A stretch of 7,040 nucleotides of DNA from Nitrospina sp. (GTDB taxonomy: Bacteria; Nitrospinota; Nitrospinia; Nitrospinales; VA-1). The notes under the pieces are model-generated. The model had not been told where the DNA came from. It was given only the letters and a program-made list of their open reading frames with translations, and made no database searches. The stretch's first letter is position 1. Every line of letters begins with the position of its first letter. The position numbers were made by a program, and so were the translations under genes. Positions 1 to 5,294 of this stretch are shown here, one piece after another. The stretch covers positions 1-7,040 of the forward strand of contig JABJCF010000140.1 of assembly GCA_018665625.1 (NCBI GenBank), read 5' to 3'.

Positions 1-127
1 AACATTGCATGGTGTTCTATGACCCCCTATAGAAGGGGAAGCAAATTAGAGAAACCTAAATTTAAAACCCAACAAGAATAGTTTGCTCTGAAAAGTTTTG
101 ACCTGTTACGACGGGGTGCGTGACCCG

Positions 128-640
128 TTATTTTTCCAAAAGGCGAGGCATCAGCTCAACCAGGTTGCAGGGCTTATGCGTGCTGTCTAGCTGGTGCACA
201 AGAATCTGGTCCCATCCATCTTTGCAAGCCCCTGTCGAGCCCGGTAAAGCAAACAAAAAAGTGCCGTTGGTGACGCCACCTGTGCAACGTGACTGTAGCG
301 TAGAGGTTTTGATGTTCTGATAGCTGAGCATACGAAACAATTCTCCAAAACCGGGAATGGCTTTATCATACAATTCTTCAAAAGCCTCAGGGGTGATGTC
401 TCGCCCGGTGACCCCAGTTCCACCTGTAGCGATAACAACATCGACTTCTGGACTGGCGATCCATTTTTTCAATTGCTCTTGAATCAAATCTATTTCATCT
501 TTGATTATTTTTTTTTCTGCCAAATGATGCCCGGCGTCTTTAATCCGATCGACCAGAACCTGGCCCGATTTATCATCCGCTTCGGTTCTCGTGTCAGATA
601 CCGTTAGTACCGCAATGTTTACACACTTTTTTTCACTCAT
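128..640 (-). CDS. moaB: MoaB-family molybdopterin biosynthesis protein
   Basis: This 170-residue cytosolic protein belongs to the MoaB/Mog family of molybdenum cofactor synthesis, whose members bind molybdopterin and in active forms adenylylate it before metal insertion. Seen in the sequence: an N-terminal beta strand with ITV-like core ([11 protein letters not shown], 8-18), the glycine-rich pterin-binding signature [11 protein letters not shown] (71-81), [10 protein letters not shown] (97-106), the STLQSR segment (113-118) and ALPGST (131-136). Length and motif order match E. coli MoaB from end to end. The ATG at 638-640 is the only sensible start. An AGGAG lies 14 bases upstream, which is rather far, and a weaker GGAAA lies closer. 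It is divergent from the pteridine reductase gene, with no other moa gene in view. MoaB in E. coli is dispensable beside MogA, so whether this copy is the main adenylyltransferase cannot be told from this window. Confidence 0.93.
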   Translation of the reverse strand: MSEKKCVNIAVLTVSDTRTEADDKSGQVLVDRIKDAGHHLAEKKIIKDEIDLIQEQLKKWIASPEVDVVIATGGTGVTGRDITPEAFEELYDKAIPGFGELFRMLSYQNIKTSTLQSRCTGGVTNGTFLFALPGSTGACKDGWDQILVHQLDSTHKPCNLVELMPRLLEK

Positions 641-784
641 AATGTTTTCCAGATCTCCTGTTCACAAAAAAATACCTGTAAAATCTGTTCGTATTTTGTC
701 CTGATTTTAGGTGGATTTAATTAGAAATTTGAAGTTAAATGTTTTCTTGAACCAAGTATAGCATAAGCCAAACAGGGAACAAAA
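641..784. promoter_or_regulatory. Divergent intergenic region between moaB and the reductase gene
   Basis: These 144 bases must carry the promoters of two genes read away from each other. On the minus strand a TATACT box (755-760 on the plus strand, read as AGTATA) has TTGTTC 16 bases upstream (777-782), giving a possible moaB promoter. On the plus strand TTAAAT (735-740) and TATAGC (757-762) are 16 bases apart, but both match the consensus poorly. The two -10 candidates overlap. AGGGAA at 774-779 is the ribosome binding site of the reductase gene. The promoter calls are weak and based on consensus matching only. Confidence 0.25.
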
Positions 785-1495
785 ATGCCAACAGCAATCG
801 TAACAGGGGCCGCAATTCGCATTGGCAGGGCAATGGCGCTGCATCTTGCAGGAAAAGGATTCAACATTGCCCTGCATTATAATAAGTCAGAACCCACTGC
901 AGTGATTGAAGAAATAAAATCGCAGGGTGTTCAATGCCAGAGTTATTCTTGCGATTTTTCCAACCTCGAAGAAACAGAACAATTTTTCGCCAAGGTGCTA
1001 GGCGATTTCGATGATATAGAATTGCTCATAAACTCTGCGGCAAATTTTATTCAGGAAAACCTGGAAGAAACTCAAAAGCAAACCCTGATAGGTACAATGA
1101 ATTTAAATCTGATGTCTCCCTACCTGCTAATGCGTGACTACAAACGCAGTGTCAATAAAGGGATGATCGTTAATATTCTTGATGAGAGGGTGCGCAAACA
1201 TATTTCTACCTTCGGTGCTTATTCAGTGAGTAAGGTGGGGCTAAAACATTTAACCGAACTGGCAGCAGTGGAATGGGGGCAAACGGTTCGCGTTAATGGA
1301 ATCGCACCAGGACTCATTCTGCCTCCTCAAGGGGGTGCGCCCGATTATCTTGAGAAAGCCGCTAAAAAAGTTCCTACCCGCACGCATGGGAAAATTGAAA
1401 ATCTCCTGCAGGCTCTCGATTACTTAATGGAAAATCAATTCGTTAATGGCGATACTCTGTTCGTCGACGGCGGCCACTGGGCGTGGGGCCAATAG
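785..1495 (+). CDS. FolM/PTR1-like pteridine reductase (SDR family)
   Basis: A 236-residue NADPH-dependent short-chain reductase, most like pteridine reductase 1 and FolM (dihydromonapterin/dihydrofolate reductase). Visible evidence: TGAAIRIGR (7-15) is the PTR-type cofactor loop with Arg. HYNKS (31-35) resembles the HYxRS segment that favours NADPH in PTR1. NSAANF (83-88) places an aromatic Phe where PTR1 stacks its pterin. Asp133 stands 13 residues before Tyr146 in YSVSK (146-150), the same spacing as the Asp-Tyr-Lys catalytic set of PTR1, where ordinary SDRs have Ser. NGIAPG (171-176) and NGDTLFVDGG (221-230) complete the fold. The ATG has AGGGAA 5 bases upstream. The C-terminal tail HWAWGQ and the stop lie inside a dispersed repeat, so the tail may be acquired. 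The likely role is a tetrahydropterin or alternative tetrahydrofolate supply. The family is clear, the exact substrate is inference. Confidence 0.85.
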   Translation: MPTAIVTGAAIRIGRAMALHLAGKGFNIALHYNKSEPTAVIEEIKSQGVQCQSYSCDFSNLEETEQFFAKVLGDFDDIELLINSAANFIQENLEETQKQTLIGTMNLNLMSPYLLMRDYKRSVNKGMIVNILDERVRKHISTFGAYSVSKVGLKHLTELAAVEWGQTVRVNGIAPGLILPPQGGAPDYLEKAAKKVPTRTHGKIENLLQALDYLMENQFVNGDTLFVDGGHWAWGQ

Positions 1496-1498
1496 GTC
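1473..1498 (+). repeat. Dispersed element, copy 1 (hairpin plus GCCAATAGGTC)
   Basis: This 26-base segment matches copy 2 (2059-2084) at 23 of 26 positions and shares the final 19 bases with copy 3 at 18 positions. It contains CCAC (1474-1477) and GTGG (1483-1486), able to form a short hairpin over a 5-base loop, followed by the core GCCAATAGGTC (1488-1498). It supplies the last six codons and the TAG stop of the reductase gene. Immediately after it lies a perfect 12-base palindrome, CAAACCGGTTTG (1498-1509). I do not recognise a named repeat family. Confidence 0.7.
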
Positions 1499-1552
1499 AA
1501 ACCGGTTTGTATTATCATGTGTTATTGCGCTTCTAGAGTTTGGGTTTTAAAA

Positions 1553-1595
1553 ATTCCCCCTGATAAGGGGGATTAAGGGGGTTGCCGTTTTTTTT
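1553..1595. repeat. G-rich hairpin repeat with trailing T run
   Basis: CCCCC at 1556-1560 can pair with either of two GGGGG runs, at 1567-1571 or 1577-1581, separated by ATTAA. A run of eight T residues follows at 1588-1595. The CCCCCTGATAAGGGGG-ATTAAGGGGG layout resembles short dispersed repeats that I remember from many bacterial genomes, so it is probably a repeat rather than a purpose-built terminator. It might still weakly end transcription of the reductase gene. The T run is separated from the stem by several bases, which counts against an efficient intrinsic terminator. Confidence 0.5.
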
Positions 1596-1669
1596 GCTTC
1601 CATAAATTAAAAACTGGTACTCTTATCTAACAAGTTTTTCAGGAAAAATAAAACTGACAGGAGATAATA

Positions 1670-2059
1670 ATGAAAAAAATGTTTATTACGATTCCATTGA
1701 TTCTGATGGGAATGTTGATTGCTTCTACGGCTCTGGCTCATGACGGTGCCCATGACGAAGAAAAGAGCGGTCACGGAATGTATGAAGAAGGCAGTAGCGG
1801 ATCAGCAATGGAAATGGATCGTAAATCCCGTGCGATGGCGCACGAATATAAAGATGAGCATGGCGGTATGGGCGGCGACCATGGTGGGGAACATTCCAAA
1901 GAATACTATGAAAAGAAATATGGCAAATACGAACACAAAAAAGACCATATGAAAGATGAAGGCCATAGTATGAAGGAAGAAGGCAGTGGAATGAAAGACG
2001 AAGCCATGAAAATGAAAGAGATGGAACACAAACGCATGGACGAAGGAAGCAAAATGTAG
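1670..2059 (+). CDS. Small secreted His/Met-rich protein, probable metal binder
   Basis: A 129-residue protein of unrecognised family. Residues 1-23 form a clear Sec signal peptide: MKKM, a hydrophobic core, then STALA with cleavage expected before His24. No lipobox cysteine is present, and there is no cysteine at all, so a soluble periplasmic protein is expected. The mature part starts HDGAHDEE and is highly charged and low in complexity, with 11 His and 13 Met among Gly, Glu, Lys and Asp. Met recurs every seven residues at 94, 101, 108 and 115 in MK[DE]E-type units. Such composition suits binding of copper or other transition metals, as in periplasmic copper-handling proteins, but no named domain can be assigned. 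AGGAG stands 6 bases before the ATG, a strong ribosome binding site. It appears monocistronic and ends before a strong terminator at 2238-2272. The gene call is firm, the function is inference. Confidence 0.8.
   Translation: MKKMFITIPLILMGMLIASTALAHDGAHDEEKSGHGMYEEGSSGSAMEMDRKSRAMAHEYKDEHGGMGGDHGGEHSKEYYEKKYGKYEHKKDHMKDEGHSMKEEGSGMKDEAMKMKEMEHKRMDEGSKM
1949..2032 (+). repeat. In-frame 21-base degenerate tandem repeat
   Basis: Four consecutive 21-base units begin at 1949, 1970, 1991 and 2012, each opening with ATGAAA or ATGAAG. They encode MKDEGHS, MKEEGSG, MKDEAMK and MKEMEHK in the secreted protein. The first three units are close copies and the fourth has drifted. The array likely grew by slippage or unequal exchange, so its length may vary between strains. 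Confidence 0.65.
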
Positions 2060-2084
2060 CCACTCGACGTGGAGCCAATAGGTC
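2059..2084 (+). repeat. Dispersed element, copy 2
   Basis: This copy begins on the last base of the TAG stop of the secreted-protein gene. It has CCAC (2060-2063) and GTGG (2069-2072) around a loop TCGAC, different in sequence from the TGGGC loop of copy 1, and then the core GCCAATAGGTC (2074-2084). The three differences from copy 1 fall in the hairpin loop and in one spacer base, while the stem and core are unchanged. Confidence 0.7.
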
Positions 2085-2141
2085 TATTCCCAAAAAGCTA
2101 AAAGAGATCGTCAAACTTTTTACTATCAGTCTGCTAATTTT

Positions 2142-2179
2142 GCCACCCACGCTAGTGGGCGGCGTGAGGCCAATAGGTC
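2142..2179 (+). repeat. Dispersed element, copy 3, with longer hairpin
   Basis: Bases 2142-2150 pair with 2155-2163 over a GCTA loop, with one A-C mismatch, giving a 9-position stem that includes the CCAC/GTGG core. A short insert (GCGTGA) precedes the shared GCCAATAGGTC core (2169-2179). CACGC (2148-2152) can alternatively pair with GCGTG (2162-2166). No T run follows, so this is not a standard terminator. It lies in non-coding sequence after the secreted-protein gene. Confidence 0.65.
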
Positions 2180-2237
2180 AGGGCGTTTAATCACAAACCT
2201 GAATCTATAAGCTTCTAGAAGTGCTGACAAAGAAATT

Positions 2238-2272
2238 TAAAAACCCTCTCCTAAATTTGGAGAGGGTTTTTT
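2238..2272. terminator. Strong bidirectional intrinsic terminator
   Basis: A perfect 11-base stem, AAACCCTCTCC (2241-2251) with GGAGAGGGTTT (2259-2269), encloses a 7-base loop. T residues run to 2272 on the plus strand, and an A-rich flank (2238-2243) gives a U run for the minus strand. It sits between the convergent secreted-protein gene and queC, so it can end transcription from both sides. Confidence 0.92.
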
Positions 2273-2284
2273 ATTGTCCTTTTG

Positions 2285-2327
2285 TTGTCATTGTGAGCGA
2301 GGGAAGAGAGCGTGGCAATCCAGACAA
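2285..2327. repeat. REP-like repeat with CATTG...CAATC ends
   Basis: The outer TTGTC (2285-2289) and GACAA (2323-2327) are inverted, as are ATTG (2290-2293) and CAAT (2316-2319). The interior holds GAGCGA and GCGTGG. This resembles the family of dispersed palindromic repeats of the form GTCATTGCGAG...GCGTGGCAATC that I recall from many bacterial genomes. The assignment is by memory of the pattern. An open frame across it (from 2274) is almost certainly not a gene. Confidence 0.5.
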
Positions 2328-2340
2328 AAAATAAAGGTCG

Positions 2341-3030
2341 TCATTCATTGTATCCAATCGGGTCTTCGAAGCCTGCTTCGTGGAATCCTTTCAAGCGCAA
2401 GACGCAACTGTCGCAACTGCCGCAGGATCTACCCCCCTCATCGGGATTATAACAACTGTGGGTCAGTGAATAATCCACACCCAGTTCAAGTCCTTTTAGA
2501 ATAATTTCGGCTTTCGTAAGTTGGATCAACGGGGTGTGTATTTTTAGTTTTTCTTTTCCTTCCACCCCGGCTTTGGTGGCGAGGTTGGCAAGTGTCTCAA
2601 AAGCGGCGATGAACTCGGGGCGACAATCGGGATAACCGCTGTAGTCCACTGCATTGACGCCTAAAAAAATGTTCTGCGCCTTTTTTACTTCTGCATAGGC
2701 CAGACAGAAGGATAGAAAAATGGTGTTGCGGGCAGGAACATAAGTGACGGGAATTTCTTCGTTCATTTCGTTTTCGTCACGATGGGTTGGAACTTCAATA
2801 GAATCGGTTAACGCGGATCCGCCAAATTGTCTGAGGTTAATGGTCATGATTTGGTGGTCGGCAACTTCGAAATTTTTGGCAATTTCCCGGGCTCTGTCCA
2901 GTTCGATTTTGTGTCGTTGCCCATAATCGAAACTGAGAGCATAGACCTCGAAACCTTGTTTTTGGGCTATAGCCAGGGTTGTGGTGGAGTCCAATCCGCC
3001 ACTTAGTAGTACTACTGCTTTGTTTTTCAT
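2341..3030 (-). CDS. queC: 7-cyano-7-deazaguanine (preQ0) synthase QueC
   Basis: This 229-residue enzyme converts 7-carboxy-7-deazaguanine to preQ0 with ATP and ammonia, in the cytosolic queuosine pathway. The N terminus carries the PP-loop ATP pyrophosphatase motif SGGLDS (10-15), followed by SFDYGQRH (33-40), [11 protein letters not shown] (97-107) and [17 protein letters not shown] (124-140). The C-terminal zinc site is complete, with Cys193, Cys203, Cys206 and Cys209 in HSC...CGSCDSC. Length is normal for the family. The ATG start places the first strand correctly, but no Shine-Dalgarno sequence is visible upstream. No queD, queE or queF is adjacent. It is divergent from ffh, with 129 bases between them, and ends just past a bidirectional terminator and a REP-like repeat. 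Identity is certain enough to use the name. Confidence 0.97.
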   Translation of the reverse strand: MKNKAVVLLSGGLDSTTTLAIAQKQGFEVYALSFDYGQRHKIELDRAREIAKNFEVADHQIMTINLRQFGGSALTDSIEVPTHRDENEMNEEIPVTYVPARNTIFLSFCLAYAEVKKAQNIFLGVNAVDYSGYPDCRPEFIAAFETLANLATKAGVEGKEKLKIHTPLIQLTKAEIILKGLELGVDYSLTHSCYNPDEGGRSCGSCDSCVLRLKGFHEAGFEDPIGYNE

Positions 3031-3068
3031 AGGTTAAGGGCCACTGCAGGGTAAATGTATATTAAAGA

Positions 3069-3097
3069 TTGCCAGTCTCGGGGGGTTATTATATACT
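3069..3097 (+). promoter_or_regulatory. Probable sigma70 promoter of the ffh operon
   Basis: TTGCCA (3069-3074) and TATACT (3092-3097) are separated by exactly 17 bases, with one mismatch each to the consensus hexamers. Transcription would begin near 3104, leaving a leader of roughly 55 bases before ffh. On the opposite strand TATAAT reads at 3093-3088, overlapping this -10 box. It may serve queC, with TTGGTC as a poor, slightly distant -35. Both are predictions from sequence alone. Confidence 0.6.
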
Positions 3098-3159
3098 AAC
3101 TTATTTACAATAAGACCAAACATTCCCCCTGAATTTTTAAGGGTTTATACAGATTTTTC

Positions 3160-4497
3160 ATGTTTGAAAATTTATCGGATCGCCTTGAGCGAATCTACAA
3201 AAAATTAAAAGGCCGAGGGATATTAAAAGAGGCCGATGTCGATGAAGCGTTGCGCGAAATTCGTGTTGCGCTGATTGAAGCGGATGTCAGCCTTCCGGTA
3301 ATCAAAGATTTTCTTGCTCCGGTGCGTGAAAAAGCCGTGGGTCAGGAGGTATTAAAAAGCCTGACGCCGGGTCACCAGATGGTGAAAATCGTCAATGACG
3401 AATTGACGTTGCTGATTGGTGATGAGTTTAAGGATGTTCAGTTTGCTTCGAAACCACCGACCGTAATTTTAATGGCCGGATTGCAGGGATCGGGTAAAAC
3501 CACTACGGTGGGCAAGCTGGCAAAAAGGTTTAAAGAAAAAGGTAAAAGCTGTCTTCTGGTTCCTGCGGATGTTTACCGTCCGGCAGCTATCGAACAGTTG
3601 CATGTGCTGGGTCGTGATATTGGTGTCACGGTCTATGAAGGCGGCGATGAAAAAGACCCGATAGCCATCTGCAAAAAAGCTCTGGATGACGCAACGGAAA
3701 AAATGAGCCAGGTGGTCATCATCGATACTGCAGGTCGTCAGCAGGTTGATGAAGGTCTGATGGATGAACTAAAGCGCATCAAAGAGACGGTACAACCTCA
3801 TGAAGTGTTGTTCGTAGCTGATGCGATGATGGGCCAGCAAGCTGCAGAAATCGCTAAGACATTCCATGATGCTGTTGGCATCGATGGTGTAGTTCTGACT
3901 AAGATGGATGGTGATGCCCGAGGCGGTGCAGCGCTTTCTATAAAGTCCATTACAGGAAAACCCATTCGCTTTGTGGGTATGGGAGAAAAGCTGGACGCTC
4001 TTGAGCCTTTTCATCCCGATCGGATTGTTTCCCGCATCCTCGGTATGGGCGATGTTATGTCGCTGGTCGAAAAGGCGGAAGAGAATTTTGAAAAGGAAGA
4101 GCAGGAAGAGTTACAGCAAAAATTCAAGGCCAACGCTTTTACCTTGGAAGATTTTCGCGACCAGTTGAAACAAATTCAAAAGATGGGTTCCATGGAACAA
4201 TTGTTGGGTATGATTCCTGGGGCCGGAAAGTTAAAAGGACTTAAGGTCGACAACAAAGCTTTTGTTCAGATTGAGGCTATCATCAATTCGATGACGCCAA
4301 AGGAAAGAGCCAAGCACAATATCATTAACGCAAGCCGTAAGCGTAGAATCGCCCAGGGGAGTGGAACGCGGGTGAATGATATTAATAAATTATTGAAACA
4401 GTTTGCGCAGATGCAAAAGATGATGAAAAAAGTTTCACGAGGCGGCGGACTCAACTTCGGCAGCCTTATGGGCGGCGGCGGGTTCATGGGCCGCTAA
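3160..4497 (+). CDS. ffh: Signal recognition particle GTPase Ffh
   Basis: Ffh, 445 residues, binds 4.5S RNA and signal sequences of nascent membrane proteins and delivers ribosomes to the FtsY receptor. The start MFENLSDRLERIYKKL is the usual N domain opening. The G domain shows GLQGSGKTT (107-115), PADVYRPAA (135-143), DTAGR (189-193), TKMDGDARGG (247-256) and FVGMGEKLDALEPF (271-284). The M domain follows from about 295 and has the RNA-binding segment SGTRVNDINKLLKQF (401-415), a Met-rich helix after it, and a Gly/Met-rich tail. Tandem TAA stops end the gene. No clear Shine-Dalgarno sequence precedes the ATG: the nearest purine run, AAGGG, is 16 bases away, so initiation may rely on the AU-rich leader. 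It is the first gene of the operon leading to rpsP. Confidence 0.98.
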   Translation: MFENLSDRLERIYKKLKGRGILKEADVDEALREIRVALIEADVSLPVIKDFLAPVREKAVGQEVLKSLTPGHQMVKIVNDELTLLIGDEFKDVQFASKPPTVILMAGLQGSGKTTTVGKLAKRFKEKGKSCLLVPADVYRPAAIEQLHVLGRDIGVTVYEGGDEKDPIAICKKALDDATEKMSQVVIIDTAGRQQVDEGLMDELKRIKETVQPHEVLFVADAMMGQQAAEIAKTFHDAVGIDGVVLTKMDGDARGGAALSIKSITGKPIRFVGMGEKLDALEPFHPDRIVSRILGMGDVMSLVEKAEENFEKEEQEELQQKFKANAFTLEDFRDQLKQIQKMGSMEQLLGMIPGAGKLKGLKVDNKAFVQIEAIINSMTPKERAKHNIINASRKRRIAQGSGTRVNDINKLLKQFAQMQKMMKKVSRGGGLNFGSLMGGGGFMGR

Positions 4498-4531
4498 TAA
4501 AGAATTAGTTATGGATTGAATGTAATTTTTA

Positions 4532-4557
4532 TGAGTCTTTCCCAACTCAGGGAAGAC
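4532..4557 (+). promoter_or_regulatory. Hairpin region just upstream of the rpsP ribosome binding site
   Basis: GTCTTTCCC (4535-4543) pairs with GGGAAGAC (4550-4557) over AACTCA, with one bulged T. A competing stem, TGAGT (4532-4536) with ACTCA (4545-4549), uses overlapping bases, so the two cannot form together. The region ends about 11 bases before the rpsP AAGGAG. A translational control or processing role is possible, but nothing in the sequence proves it. Confidence 0.3.
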
Positions 4558-4580
4558 CGATTTCTAAGAAGGAGAAAACA

Positions 4581-4826
4581 TTGGCAGTAGTAATTAGATT
4601 GACTCGACGCGGAGCAAAAAAGAAACCGTTCTACCGAATTGTGGCAGCAGATTCCAGAATGCCGAGAGATGGTCGATTTCTCGAAATCCTGGGAACCTAT
4701 GACCCCATGCTGGAAGAAAATGGTTGCAAGATTGATGCTGACAAGGCTGTAGCATGGATAAAAAAAGGTGCAAAGCCCAGTAAAACCGTTGGTTCTCTTT
4801 TCAAGAAGGCCGGGGTTGGCGCATAG
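4581..4826 (+). CDS. rpsP: 30S ribosomal protein S16
   Basis: An 81-residue ribosomal protein of the 30S body, needed for late steps of small-subunit assembly. The family pattern is plain: [19 protein letters not shown] (2-20), [23 protein letters not shown] (21-43) and the C-terminal [22 protein letters not shown] segment (57-78). The start codon is TTG. A strong AAGGAG at 4569-4574 lies 6 bases upstream, and no ATG or GTG would give the conserved N terminus. It follows ffh by 83 bases that hold a hairpin and precedes khpA by a 236-base structured gap, wider than any other gap in the operon. Confidence 0.97.
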   Translation: MAVVIRLTRRGAKKKPFYRIVAADSRMPRDGRFLEILGTYDPMLEENGCKIDADKAVAWIKKGAKPSKTVGSLFKKAGVGA

Positions 4827-4902
4827 TGTGAATATCACTTCGTCAGATTAAACTGTAATAAAAGCTAATTCATAGGTTTGAATTCATGTTGTTTTGCTAG
4901 TT

Positions 4903-5037
4903 CTTTCTTTACCTTTGCTCGGTTCTCGGGACTAATAAAGGTAGGGGAAAGTTCTATTTCTCTTGTTGCACAAAACCACAATTCGCAGAAGCGGATAATT
5001 AGTTTTGATTCGTAGGACACTTAGCGTAAGCGAGGTG
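4903..5037 (+). promoter_or_regulatory. Structured region between rpsP and khpA (three predicted hairpins)
   Basis: The 236-base gap 4827-5062 has no gene. Three consecutive stems can be drawn by eye. First, 4904-4917 pairs with 4936-4949 (core TACCTTT/AAAGGTA plus G-U pairs), with a small inner stem GTTC/GGAC (4922-4932). Second, CAAAAC (4971-4976) pairs with GTTTTG (5002-5007), then AATT/AATT and CGC/GCG closed by an AGAA tetraloop. Third, 5018-5025 pairs with 5030-5037, with one mismatch and a GTAA (GNRA) tetraloop. The last ends 13 bases before the khpA AAGGAG (5051-5056). It could be a leader, attenuator or processing site. I do not recognise a known RNA family. Confidence 0.35.
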
Positions 5038-5062
5038 CTTTTAGCGAGCAAAGGAGAGTGAC

Positions 5063-5293
5063 ATGAAAGAGCTCATATTAATGATAGCGCAGTCGCTTGT
5101 AGATAAACCCGATGAAGTGGAAGTGGCAGAAATAAAAGGGGATAAGACAACAGTCCTGGAGTTGAAAGTCGCTAAGGACGATTTGGGTAAGGTGATTGGT
5201 AAGCAGGGCAAAACGGCTCATGCCATCCGAACTATTTTGAATGCGACTGCAACCAAATTGAAACAACGTGCCGTGCTTGAAATTATTGAATAA
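5063..5293 (+). CDS. khpA: KH-domain RNA-binding protein KhpA
   Basis: This 76-residue protein is a single type II KH domain of the KhpA family, formerly UPF0109 or YlqC. It binds RNA in the cytosol, often as a partner of KhpB/Jag in Gram-positive bacteria, and is commonly encoded between rpsP and rimM. The family signature is visible as [19 protein letters not shown] (41-59), with the GKQG loop (46-49) that contacts RNA, preceded by a beta strand [10 protein letters not shown] (31-40). Full length is normal. AAGGAG lies 6 bases before the ATG. rimM begins one base after its TAA stop, so the two genes are likely translationally coupled. Its precise RNA targets in this organism are unknown. 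Confidence 0.93.
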   Translation: MKELILMIAQSLVDKPDEVEVAEIKGDKTTVLELKVAKDDLGKVIGKQGKTAHAIRTILNATATKLKQRAVLEIIE

Positions 5294-5294
5294 T

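Noticed and set aside
112..127. CGGG/CCCG hairpin after moaB as terminator
   Set aside because: No T run follows in the moaB direction, and the loop is large. The first 127 bases show no gene that I can support.
120..320. Short plus-strand open frame overlapping the moaB 3' end
   Set aside because: It is antisense to conserved MoaB codons and has no ribosome binding site or recognisable features.
1725..2150. Long open frame on the minus strand opposite the secreted-protein gene
   Set aside because: It is the antisense shadow of low-complexity codons. The plus-strand frame has a signal peptide and a strong ribosome binding site.
1473..2179. CRISPR array or integron attC sites
   Set aside because: Copies are irregularly spaced with no spacer units, no cas genes, no integrase and no attC-type core sites.
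2274..2504. Open frame of 76 codons on the plus strand
   Set aside because: It begins in the REP-like repeat and runs antisense through the queC zinc-binding end. Such frames are common artefacts of this repeat type.
3031..3159. Possible preQ1 riboswitch upstream of queC
   Set aside because: The minus-strand leader lacks the compact C-rich loop and A-rich tail pseudoknot with adjacent ribosome binding site that define preQ1 classes.
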